A DNA stretch of 64,000 bases. Origin: Lachnospiraceae bacterium. GTDB lineage: Bacteria > Bacillota > Clostridia > Lachnospirales > Lachnospiraceae. The translations under genes were made by a program, and so were the position numbers. Location: contig JAJQBK010000051.1 of assembly GCA_021203305.1 (NCBI GenBank), positions 22,871-86,870 of the forward strand. Direction: 5' to 3'. Positions 35,600-43,238 of the stretch are shown here, piece by piece (position 1 is the stretch's first letter; every line of letters begins with the position of its first letter). The notes below the pieces were generated by a model. It was not told where the DNA came from. It searched no databases and was given only the letters and a program-made list of their open reading frames with translations.

Positions 35600-35753
35600 G
35601 CCGGGAAAGGAGGAAACGGCTTCACTCATGCTGTGCGAAGCATTCCGATGAGCCTCTGAGCGTGACAATCGTGTTCAGCAAAGGCTTCCACGATTGTCAA
35701 GAGTCTCATCTCCATCGCACATAAATCGTGAACCCGTTTCCTCCTTTCCCGGC
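35600..35753. repeat. 154-bp imperfect palindrome, large hairpin element
   Basis: Outer arms are a perfect 20-bp inverted repeat (35600-35619 and 35734-35753). Inner paired blocks are GTGCGA/TCGCAC (35633-35638, 35715-35720), GATGAG/CTCATC (35647-35652, 35705-35710) and a perfect 11-bp stem (35663-35673, 35689-35699) with a 15-base loop. It has no coding content. Candidates are a small non-autonomous mobile element, a structured RNA, or a transcription barrier. I saw no second copy in this window and no clear target duplication. Confidence 0.8.
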
Positions 35754-35782
35754 TCTGTATTGCAGTATTTAACACAAAAGTC

Positions 35783-35817
35783 AAAAAAACTGCCCATCAT
35801 TCCCATGACAGGCAGTT
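35783..35817 (-). terminator. Intrinsic terminator after the second importer operon
   Basis: On the minus strand AACTGCC (35811-35817) pairs with GGCAGTT (35788-35794), with an inner TCAT/ATGA stem, followed by a run of T. It lies 36 bases after the stop of the MalG-like gene. Confidence 0.82.
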
Positions 35818-35853
35818 CCTTTATTTTTGACAAATCAATTGCTGAGAAACAAT

Positions 35854-36753
35854 TTACCCCTTCACGGCACCGCCGGTAACGCCTTCCACGTAGTACTTCT
35901 GTAAGCACAGGAAGAGGATCGTAACCGGGATGGCGATCAGCACGCCGCCGGCGCAGAACCTGGTGAAGTATCCCTGATAGTCGTTGGTGTTAACCCACCG
36001 ATACAAGGCCACAGCCACGTTGTAGCTGTCGGAGTAGCCGAAAGCAATATAGGAAGCAAAGATATAGTCGTTCCAGGGGCTCATGAATGCGGTCAGAGCG
36101 GTGTAGATGATCATCGGCTTTGCCAGCGGAATAATCATGGTAAAGAAGATTCTCGCCCGGGAAGCGCCGTCGATTCTGGCCGCCTCATCCAGAGACTTCG
36201 GAATGGTATCAAAGAAGCCCTTGCACACATAGTAGCCCATGCCGGAGCTGGCAACGCCCACCAGGATCAAGCCCGGAATAGCGCCGGCCTGAGTCAGACC
36301 AAACTGCTTTAACAAAAAATACAGGCAGATCATGGTCAGGAATCCGGGGAACATGCCCAGAATCAGACAAATTCTCATCCAGAGAGTCCTACCTCTGAAC
36401 CTCATACGGGACAGAGCGTAGCTCACCATCAGCACCATACAGGTCTGGCCAATGGCCACAAAGAATGCGATGGTCACCGTGTTGGCGTACCACTTCACAA
36501 ACTGGCTGTCGCCGGAGAACAGCCAGGTGTAGCTGTCCAGGGAAAAGGTCTTGGGAAGCAGATAGTCCACCATGCCGCCATATTCCAGAGTAAAGGAACG
36601 GAAGCTCTGCAACACAATTCCCACAAAAGGAAGCAGCCATATGATGCTGATCAGGACCAGCACAATATAGGCAACCACATGACCCGGTTTGATTCGGGTC
36701 TTATTCATCTCAATGCCAGCTGCTTTGGCACTCTGTTTTGCTTTATTCGCCAT
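35854..36753 (-). CDS. Oligosaccharide ABC transporter permease (MalG/GanQ-like)
   Basis: Six-segment permease of 299 residues. The EAA loop is LDEAARIDGASRARIFFTMIIP, the N-terminus is basic and hydrophilic, and VLISIIWLLPFVGIVLQSFR is the first membrane segment. Family members import maltodextrin (MalG) or galactooligosaccharides (GanQ). Its start overlaps the MalF-like stop by one base (TAATG), so the two are coupled. No ATPase gene is in this operon, as usual for MalFG/GanPQ systems that use a shared MsmX-type ATPase; the ATPase at 34194 could serve. The neighbouring GH53 galactanase and GH13 amylase leave the substrate open. Confidence 0.93.
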   Translation of the reverse strand: MANKAKQSAKAAGIEMNKTRIKPGHVVAYIVLVLISIIWLLPFVGIVLQSFRSFTLEYGGMVDYLLPKTFSLDSYTWLFSGDSQFVKWYANTVTIAFFVAIGQTCMVLMVSYALSRMRFRGRTLWMRICLILGMFPGFLTMICLYFLLKQFGLTQAGAIPGLILVGVASSGMGYYVCKGFFDTIPKSLDEAARIDGASRARIFFTMIIPLAKPMIIYTALTAFMSPWNDYIFASYIAFGYSDSYNVAVALYRWVNTNDYQGYFTRFCAGGVLIAIPVTILFLCLQKYYVEGVTGGAVKG

Positions 36754-38129
36754 TATTGGAAGCCCTCCTCATCTTTTACGGATGGCAACATGCCATAAAC
36801 AACGAGTGAAATTACCGCCGTTACCACGAATACCATAATACCAATGACGGCCGCCATGCAATAGTTGGTATCATTGACTGTCATCTTGTACAGCCAGGTA
36901 ATCAGCAGATCCGTGGTGCCGGCGCCGCCGGACATGGACATTGTGGTGGGACCGCCGCCGCTAAGCAGATAGATAATATTGAAGTTATTCAGGTTGCCTG
37001 TGAAGCTGGTCAGCAGATAAGGACCAGTCACGAACAGCATGTAAGGAAGCGTGATCTTCGTGAACGTCTGGAATGGATTTGCACCGTCAATCTTGGCGCT
37101 CTCATACAGATCCTCCGGGATATTCATCAGGATACCGGTGCTGATCAGCATCAGATAGGGAATACCCACCCAGCAGTTCAGAACAATAATAGTCACCTTG
37201 GCCCATGTGGGGTTAGTCCAGAAGGGCAAAGCCTGAGAAATCACTCCCCACTTCATCAGATAGGAGTTCACCAGACCATCCGCCGCGAACAGCTTTGATA
37301 CGTACAGCAGAGAAATAAACTGCGGAATGGCGATGGTCATAACCAGGATGGTCCTCCACAGCTTCTTGAGCTTGATGCCCTTCATATTGATCAGAATGGC
37401 AACCGCCATACCCAGAAAATAGTTCAGGAAGGTGGCAAAGAAAGCCCATACAATGGTCCAGCCCAAAACCTTCGCAAAGGTCGCTCCAAAGCCGTCGCCG
37501 CCAAAGGAGAACAGACTCAGGAAATTGCTCAGCCCCACCCAGGTAAAGAGCTTGGACGGTGCCTGATGACTGAAGTTATAGTTGGTAAAAGCCACGCAGA
37601 TCATGAAAATGATGGGCAGAATCGTGAACAGGAAAATGCCCAGCGTAGGCAGGGACAATAAGGTATAGTTGAACTTGCTGTCGATGAGCTGATGCAGATC
37701 CTGACGGATGGTCGGAACCTCCTTGCCGGCTTTCGCCGCCAGCTCCTCTCTCCGGTTCTCGCTGATGTTCATGCGCCACAGCGCGATCAGCAAAATAGTG
37801 AAGAGAACGCTCAAAAGCCCCCACAGAAGAATCAGGAAGCTGTTATCCCCATAAACAGTGACGAAGGTAGTGGGATCCATATGGGTCTCCACCGTACCCA
37901 GAGTGCTGAATTTTGCCAGATAGGACGCGCCAAAAGCGATCATATACCATATGTACAAAATCTCCAGCGCCAGGAAAGCGATTCCTCTCAGATAATACTT
38001 TCTCAGGAGCGGACCAAAGCCAAAGATCACAAAGGACACCTTCGTCTTCCAGTCGCCCTCTTTAAACGTCACGCCGATATCTTTGATATTGGCGCCGATC
38101 GCCTGAAAAAATGCTGCAACTTTTTTCAT
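36753..38129 (-). CDS. Oligosaccharide ABC transporter permease (MalF/GanP-like)
   Basis: Large MalF-type permease of 458 residues. Two extra N-terminal membrane segments and a periplasm-like loop (about 40-150) precede the six-segment core. The core has the EAA loop LYESAKIDGANPFQTFTKITLP (about 350) and the family sequence PIIFMICVAFTNYN near 200. The size and N-terminal extension match Firmicutes MalF/GanP. GGGGGTAAT precedes the ATG. An 11-bp hairpin sits in the 148-base gap after the binding protein gene. It is co-transcribed with the MalG-like permease. Confidence 0.94.
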   Translation of the reverse strand: MKKVAAFFQAIGANIKDIGVTFKEGDWKTKVSFVIFGFGPLLRKYYLRGIAFLALEILYIWYMIAFGASYLAKFSTLGTVETHMDPTTFVTVYGDNSFLILLWGLLSVLFTILLIALWRMNISENRREELAAKAGKEVPTIRQDLHQLIDSKFNYTLLSLPTLGIFLFTILPIIFMICVAFTNYNFSHQAPSKLFTWVGLSNFLSLFSFGGDGFGATFAKVLGWTIVWAFFATFLNYFLGMAVAILINMKGIKLKKLWRTILVMTIAIPQFISLLYVSKLFAADGLVNSYLMKWGVISQALPFWTNPTWAKVTIIVLNCWVGIPYLMLISTGILMNIPEDLYESAKIDGANPFQTFTKITLPYMLFVTGPYLLTSFTGNLNNFNIIYLLSGGGPTTMSMSGGAGTTDLLITWLYKMTVNDTNYCMAAVIGIMVFVVTAVISLVVYGMLPSVKDEEGFQ

Positions 38130-38215
38130 ATTACCCCCATTCTACGTTATTCCGGTACGCGCCCCTGTCTGAAAAACACCCGTCATTTCCCGCGCACCTG
38201 GTATTAGTAAGAATC

Positions 38216-38242
38216 AAGGGGAGAGATGCAGTCTCTCCCCTT
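38216..38242 (-). other. Intercistronic hairpin between binding protein and permease genes
   Basis: Perfect 11-bp stem (38216-38226 and 38232-38242), 5-base loop, weak T-run. Such hairpins after binding protein genes partly terminate or stabilise the message and give more binding protein than permease. That role is known for maltose operons and inferred here. Confidence 0.6.
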
Positions 38243-38277
38243 TAAAATAATCCTTATGCTATATTGCTTACGCTTCC

Positions 38278-39576
38278 TTACTGTGCGTAAGAAATGCACT
38301 TGGTCTCGAAATCCTCCAGAGTAGCCATCAGATCATCATCTGAGGTAGCAGCTGTGATGTTATCGGAAATGATATCGTCGCCAAGAGCGGTCGCCAGCGT
38401 CCAGTAATCATCCGGATACTGTCCCTGACCAATGCTGTAGTTGGACTGCTCAGCCAGAGCGCTCAGAGCTACGTCAGCCTGTACAGCCTCGTCCTCCTGA
38501 GCTGCCAGGTTGGAGGGGCCCCAGCCTACTGCGTTGAATCTCTCAAGCTGGCATTCCTCGCTGGTCAGATACTGTGCCAGCTCCAGGCAGGCTTTCAGCT
38601 TGGCAGCGTCTGTCTGAGGCTTCACACCCAGAAGCTTATAGCCGCTGAAAGAGCTCAGCTGATAGGTCTCGCCGTCAGAGCCTACAAAGCTGGGAAGCTT
38701 GGCCGCTGCGTAATTATCGCCAAGCAGCTCCTTTGCCGCGTCAGAATCCCAGGTGCCGTCCACGATAGCAGCCACGTTGGTTGCGCTGCTTAAGGAAGAC
38801 CCGTTCTGGAATGCGGAAGAAGCCTCAAGCTCGATGATCTCCTTCAGAGCCACAAGGCCCGCATCGGAAGCATAGTCGATATCGCAGGATGCGAAGGTGC
38901 CGTCGTCATTGGTCTCATAAGTAAGAGTGCAGCCGGTGCCGAAGAAGAAGGCTACCTGATACCAGCCGGAGTTGATCTCAAAGTAGAAGTTCTTGCCTGC
39001 CGCCTCGCAGTCCGCCACAATCTGCTCCAGAGAAGTAGGATCAGCGATGACGCTGCTGTCATAATACAGGAAGTAGCCGTTGTCCGCGCTCATGGGGAAC
39101 GCATACAGGGTGGAACCGAAGGTTGCCGCCGCTACGGAACCTGCGCCGTTCTCTTCCTCAATGGTGGTGTCATAGCCGGTGCCGGTCAGCTGCTGCACGG
39201 CGCCTGCCGATACCAGACGGGCCAGCTGGTCCTGCGCAAATCCATAGATATCCGCACCACCCTCTACGTCGGTAATCATATTGGAAGCTGCATCGCCCTC
39301 GCCTACAGACTCCACTACGATGGTGTACTCATAACCGTTCGCAGTCATGAATTCCTCGGCCATGGTCTGGGTCAGGCTGGTAACCGCGTCCGCCACCCAG
39401 ATGGTGATGGTCTCGCCGGCGCCGGTTGATGTGCTTGCTTCTTCAGTAGAACTGCTCTCGCTGGAACTTGTGCTCTCACTGGAACTGCTGCTGGAAGAAC
39501 TGGAGCTTCCGCAGGCAGTAAGCATGGAAACAGTCATTGTTCCGGCAAGCAGTACCGCTAACAATTTCTTTTTCAT
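38278..39576 (-). CDS. Oligosaccharide ABC solute-binding lipoprotein (MalE/GanS-like)
   Basis: Extracellular binding protein of 432 residues. A signal peptide with lipobox MLTAC gives Cys 22. A Ser-rich, low-complexity linker follows (about 23-48), then the mature domain beginning ETITIWVADAVTSLTQTMAEEF. Later motifs YLTSEECQLERFNAVGWGPSNL and QYPDDYWTLATALGDD match MalE-type proteins. ATG 39576 is selected by the signal peptide; GGAG lies about 12 bases upstream. It is the first gene of the importer operon behind a strong promoter (39669-39697). Substrate could be maltodextrin or galactooligosaccharide. Confidence 0.93.
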   Translation of the reverse strand: MKKKLLAVLLAGTMTVSMLTACGSSSSSSSSSSESTSSSESSSTEEASTSTGAGETITIWVADAVTSLTQTMAEEFMTANGYEYTIVVESVGEGDAASNMITDVEGGADIYGFAQDQLARLVSAGAVQQLTGTGYDTTIEEENGAGSVAAATFGSTLYAFPMSADNGYFLYYDSSVIADPTSLEQIVADCEAAGKNFYFEINSGWYQVAFFFGTGCTLTYETNDDGTFASCDIDYASDAGLVALKEIIELEASSAFQNGSSLSSATNVAAIVDGTWDSDAAKELLGDNYAAAKLPSFVGSDGETYQLSSFSGYKLLGVKPQTDAAKLKACLELAQYLTSEECQLERFNAVGWGPSNLAAQEDEAVQADVALSALAEQSNYSIGQGQYPDDYWTLATALGDDIISDNITAATSDDDLMATLEDFETKCISYAQ

Positions 39577-39668
39577 ATTGTTTCTTTTCTCCTTTACAAA
39601 AATATTTCTCACAGGGCATTCTGCATACATGTCTTGCGAAAGTTTTGACGAGTGTTCTCATCGAAGCT

Positions 39669-39697
39669 ATTGTAACATTGCTTCTTTTGTATGTCAA
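39669..39697 (-). promoter_or_regulatory. Sigma-A promoter of the importer operon
   Basis: On the minus strand TTGACA (39692-39697), 17-base spacer, TACAAT (39669-39674). Near-consensus. The leader to the binding protein ATG is ~85 bases. It lies just downstream of the AraC-type gene, which is its likely regulator. Confidence 0.85.
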
Positions 39698-39774
39698 TCA
39701 AAATTTATGCATATTTGACAAAAAAAGTTCGATTCCCTTTTTGTGCATTTTTACCATTTAAAAGCACACCTGTT

Positions 39775-40872
39775 TCACTGATGCAATTTTCTGTATTCTT
39801 TTGGCGTAACTCCATATTTTTCTTTGAATAAAGAGTAAAAATGAGTCCTGTTTGAAAAATGAAGCCTGGCTGTGATCTCACTGATGGGCTCGTCTGTCTC
39901 CGTCAGGTACCGGGCCGCTTTTTTCAGGCAGAAAGTCATACCGTATTCAAACAGACTCATTCCGGTATACTTATTCACGATACGGTTGAGATAATCGCCG
40001 CTGTAATGTAAAAGCTGCTCCATGCCGGATCTGGAAATCCGCCCGTCACTCTCCTCAAAGAGGCGGCTGACCCGGGAAAAAATCAAAAAGTCGCTGCCTG
40101 TTTCCAGATGAATCACAGTGCTGTGATAATGGCAGGGAGAGGAAATACGGGATAAAAAGTCACAGAGCAATCCGCGAATCTGGAAGGACGCCCCAAAAGA
40201 AGGAGAAAGCAGGATTTTCATCATGGACTCCGCCAGAGAGTGCAGATTATCAGTCTCCGGGCAATTCCCCCTGTTATTTTTCCAGTGATTCTGATACGCG
40301 GGAATAAAATCAATATACTCTTTTTTCCCCGGATTTCTCAGATCAGCGGTGATAAAGCCATGAACATTGCTCCCGTAAAATTCTTTTTCACACGGAAAAG
40401 AAGAATTCTGTGCTGACGCAAACAACTCTTCCATGAACTCCGGAGAAATTCCCAGAAACAGCACTCTGCACCCGGAATGATACCGCTCCAGATGGCGCAG
40501 GCTTCTGTTGAGCAGGCAGCAGCTTCCGGCGGTGTACAGGTACTCCTTTTCCTCAATAATCAGGTCTATATTCCCCTCCAGAACGATGACAAATTCATAA
40601 AAGTCATGGATATGAGGCGTGGCTTTCGTCCGGACGCGATTTTTTTCAGCCAGAGTTTCCTGATACAGAATGGATTTATCCGGAGAAAGGGTCACAATAT
40701 TGACATAATCCTCAGCCTCCGGACCGTTACAGTATTCCATGGTCAGCTGAAATGGGGCATCCATGCGGTAGAACTGACTGAAATCGCTGTGCACATTCCG
40801 GATATTGATAGGAGAGTCCGGGCTTTCAAGGGCCTGAGGCATATTGAGTATGGTGTGTTCTTCTCCGAACAT
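39775..40872 (-). CDS. AraC family transcriptional regulator
   Basis: Regulator of ~365 residues. An N-terminal cupin-like sensor part (TPHIHDFYEFVIVLEGNIDLIIEEKEYLY, about 65-110 of this form) precedes a C-terminal double helix-turn-helix with SGDYLNRIVNKYTGMSLFEY, SEITARLHFSNRTHFYSLFK and the ending GVTPKEYRKLH. It probably activates the importer operon downstream and/or the divergent galactanase gene when sugar is bound. Start: ATG 40872 with GGGGG upstream is preferred; an in-frame TTG at 40920 would add 16 residues but has no SD. It lies 163-211 bases from the divergent GH53 gene and shares its control region. Confidence 0.92.
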   Translation of the reverse strand: MFGEEHTILNMPQALESPDSPINIRNVHSDFSQFYRMDAPFQLTMEYCNGPEAEDYVNIVTLSPDKSILYQETLAEKNRVRTKATPHIHDFYEFVIVLEGNIDLIIEEKEYLYTAGSCCLLNRSLRHLERYHSGCRVLFLGISPEFMEELFASAQNSSFPCEKEFYGSNVHGFITADLRNPGKKEYIDFIPAYQNHWKNNRGNCPETDNLHSLAESMMKILLSPSFGASFQIRGLLCDFLSRISSPCHYHSTVIHLETGSDFLIFSRVSRLFEESDGRISRSGMEQLLHYSGDYLNRIVNKYTGMSLFEYGMTFCLKKAARYLTETDEPISEITARLHFSNRTHFYSLFKEKYGVTPKEYRKLHQ

Positions 40873-41031
40873 GAGATCCCCCGATAGTCCTGGTTCATTG
40901 TATTCCCGAATATGATACAAATATAAGACTGGAAATCGTTTTGAGATATTGTCTCCGATTAGCCAAAATGTATATAATCAGGTTTGAAATCAGGATAATT
41001 ATAGTCAATTATTCCAGAAAAGTAAAGCAGG

Positions 41032-41061
41032 TTTCGATAATCTACGTATTACTGATATGAT
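41032..41061 (+). promoter_or_regulatory. Candidate promoter of the galactanase gene
   Basis: Extended -10 TGATATGAT (TATGAT at 41056-41061) with a weak -35-like TTTCGA at 41032-41037. The leader would be only ~16 bases and carries the AGGAGG site. AraC control is likely given the neighbour, but no operator is defined. Confidence 0.4.
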
Positions 41062-41083
41062 TTATTTATGAGGAGGTACAGTA

Positions 41084-43180
41084 ATGCAAACGACAAAACA
41101 GATCAGACGTAAAATGATCCCGGCAGTAATTTCCATGGTATTGGCAGTCAGCCTGCTGATCGGATGCGGCGCGGGGCAGGAGCAGGCCGGTGTGGGTTCT
41201 GTCACGGAAAGTACGGCGGAGAGCAGCAGCATTGACACTGCTTCCGAAGCTTCCGGCACCGACAGCAGCGGGGAAAATTCCGGGAATGAGGACAATTCAG
41301 CAATTTCCGATATTTACGTGGAAGCCATTCCGGATTTGTCCGACAATTTTATCCGGGGCATGGATGCGTCCTCCGTTCTGGCGGAGGAAAACAGCGGAGT
41401 CGTCTATTATAATTTTGAAGGCGAAGAACAGGATGTGTTTCAGACGCTGGCACAGGCCGGAATCAATTACATCCGTCTGCGGGTCTGGAATGATCCCTAT
41501 GATGAGGAAGGAAACGGCTACGGCGGCGGCAACAACGATCTGGCCACGGCCATAGAACTGGGGAAACGGGCCACCACCTACGGTATGAAGGTTTGCATTG
41601 ATTTCCATTATTCGGATTTCTGGGCGGACCCGAAGCGGCAGCACGCTCCCAAGGCCTGGGCGGATATGGATATTGACGAAAAAAGTCAGGCCCTTTATGA
41701 CTTTACCATGGACAGCCTGACACAGCTTCTGGACGCCGGCGTGGATGTAGGCATGGTGCAGATCGGCAATGAAATCAACAACGGCATGTCCGGGGAAACT
41801 GAAGGTTACGCCGTCATGCAGCTTCTGGACGCCGGCAGCCGGGCGGTTCGGGAAATCTCTAAGACTTACGGGCAGGATATTCAGATCGCGGTTCATTACA
41901 CAAACATTGACAGCGATGGCGAAATAGCAACCCACGCAGCGGAGCTTGCGGAGTACGGAATTGATTATGACGTGTTCGGCCTGTCCTATTATCCCTTCTG
42001 GGACGGCACCAATGAAAATATGCAGGCCGTTGCAGCGCTGATTCAGGAAAATTACGGCAAACAGGTTATGATCGCCGAAACCTCCTACTGCTATACTCTG
42101 GAGGACGGGGACGGCACAGGAAACAGCTTCGCCAGCGCCGATGAGCTGGTGGAAGGGTACGGTGCCACCGTGCAGAGCCAGGCAACCATGATCCGGGATA
42201 TCTGCGCTGCGGCCAATGAGGCCGGCGTGATCGGCGTGTTCTACTGGGAAGGCGTCTGGATTCCCGTGGGAGAAGCGGATTATGACGCCAATTTCCCTGT
42301 CTGGGAGGAATATGGCAGCGGCTGGGCCAGCAGCTACGCGGCGGATTATGACCCGGAGGACGCCGGAAAGTATTACGGCGGCTGTTCCTGGGATAATCAG
42401 GCCATGTTTGATTTTGACGGATATCCGCTGGCGTCTCTGAAGGTCTTCGGATATCTGAAGGACGGCAACGAGGCCGAACCCGCCGTGGACTACATTCCGG
42501 ATGTATACTATACCGGCAATGTGGGCAGCGAGCCTGCTCTTCCTGAAACCGTGCCGGTCATTTACAACAACCGTTCCCTCAATCAGGAGGCAGCCGTCAT
42601 TTGGAACGCGGAGCAGCTTAACTCCATTGACACCAGTATCAACGGCACCTATGAGATTTCCGGCGTCACTGAGGATGGTGATTCCGTCATCTGCCATGTG
42701 GAGATAAAATCCATCAATCTGGTCACAAATCCCAGCTTTGAGGAATATACGGATGCTCACGCCGCGCCCGGCTGGACTGTTACCTATGTCGGCGATGAAA
42801 ATCCCACAGATTTTCAGGTTCACGCAGACGACGCCACCACCGGAGAGGTTTCCTTCCATTTTTATTCAGCGGAAAAGGATATGGAATTCCAGATTGAACA
42901 GACCATCGATGGTCTGGAACCGGGCACCTATCAGCTGACTGTCAACGCCCAGGGTTACGACGCCTCCGGCGATGCAGAGGCATACCTGTTCGCAAATTCA
43001 AATGGAGGTGAAGAACAGACTGCCTCGTATACACTCACCGGCTGGGCAGAGTGGAAAACGCCCACCATTGAAATTACTCTTGAGGAAAGCGGCTCCATCT
43101 CCTTCGGCGTACATATAAAATGCGCCGCCCAAAGCTGGGGCAGCGTGGACGACTTTGCGCTGATTCAGCTTTCTGACTAG
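41084..43180 (+). CDS. Arabinogalactan endo-beta-1,4-galactanase (GH53) lipoprotein with C-terminal binding domains
   Basis: Cell-surface enzyme of 698 residues that cuts beta-1,4-galactan (pectin side chains) into galactooligosaccharides. Lipobox LLIGC gives Cys 28, then a Ser/Thr/Glu linker to about 70. The GH53 TIM barrel (about 80-460) begins IRGMDASSVLAEENSG; acid/base Glu lies in VQIGNEINNGM (about 229) and the nucleophile Glu in VMIAETSYCYT (about 329). A short Ig-like module (about 488-543) and a beta-sandwich (about 544-698, from NLVTNPSFEEYTDAHAAPGW) follow; the last resembles CBM61 galactan-binding domains often joined to GH53. Perfect AGGAGG precedes the ATG. Divergent from the AraC gene and convergent with the amylase across a shared terminator. 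Confidence 0.95.
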   Translation: MQTTKQIRRKMIPAVISMVLAVSLLIGCGAGQEQAGVGSVTESTAESSSIDTASEASGTDSSGENSGNEDNSAISDIYVEAIPDLSDNFIRGMDASSVLAEENSGVVYYNFEGEEQDVFQTLAQAGINYIRLRVWNDPYDEEGNGYGGGNNDLATAIELGKRATTYGMKVCIDFHYSDFWADPKRQHAPKAWADMDIDEKSQALYDFTMDSLTQLLDAGVDVGMVQIGNEINNGMSGETEGYAVMQLLDAGSRAVREISKTYGQDIQIAVHYTNIDSDGEIATHAAELAEYGIDYDVFGLSYYPFWDGTNENMQAVAALIQENYGKQVMIAETSYCYTLEDGDGTGNSFASADELVEGYGATVQSQATMIRDICAAANEAGVIGVFYWEGVWIPVGEADYDANFPVWEEYGSGWASSYAADYDPEDAGKYYGGCSWDNQAMFDFDGYPLASLKVFGYLKDGNEAEPAVDYIPDVYYTGNVGSEPALPETVPVIYNNRSLNQEAAVIWNAEQLNSIDTSINGTYEISGVTEDGDSVICHVEIKSINLVTNPSFEEYTDAHAAPGWTVTYVGDENPTDFQVHADDATTGEVSFHFYSAEKDMEFQIEQTIDGLEPGTYQLTVNAQGYDASGDAEAYLFANSNGGEEQTASYTLTGWAEWKTPTIEITLEESGSISFGVHIKCAAQSWGSVDDFALIQLSD

Positions 43181-43188
43181 TACAGCAT

Positions 43189-43236
43189 AAAAAGGCACTC
43201 CTCCGGTTTTCCCTGACCGGAGAGTGCCTCTTTTTT
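43189..43236. terminator. Bidirectional terminator between galactanase and amylase genes
   Basis: GGCACTC (43194-43200) pairs with GAGTGCC (43222-43228), with an inner CCGGT/ACCGG stem. It is flanked by AAAAA on the left and TTTTTT on the right, so it can stop transcripts from both convergent genes. Confidence 0.88.
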
Positions 43237-43238
43237 CT

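Larger units (their letters stand above)
35463..35853. other. Intergenic stretch between two sugar transport operons
   Basis: No gene is visible. From right to left it holds the terminator of the upstream operon (35783-35817), the 154-bp palindrome (35600-35753), and an AT-rich ~130-base leader region before the ABC ATPase. That leader contains a C-rich stretch on the message strand (35481-35495) and a plausible but weak promoter region (TTGTTT and TATTAT, poorly spaced). Confidence 0.6.

Noticed and set aside
41297..42859. 520-codon minus-strand frame inside the galactanase gene
   Set aside because: GH53 motifs and AGGAGG on the plus strand are decisive; the minus frame is a shadow.
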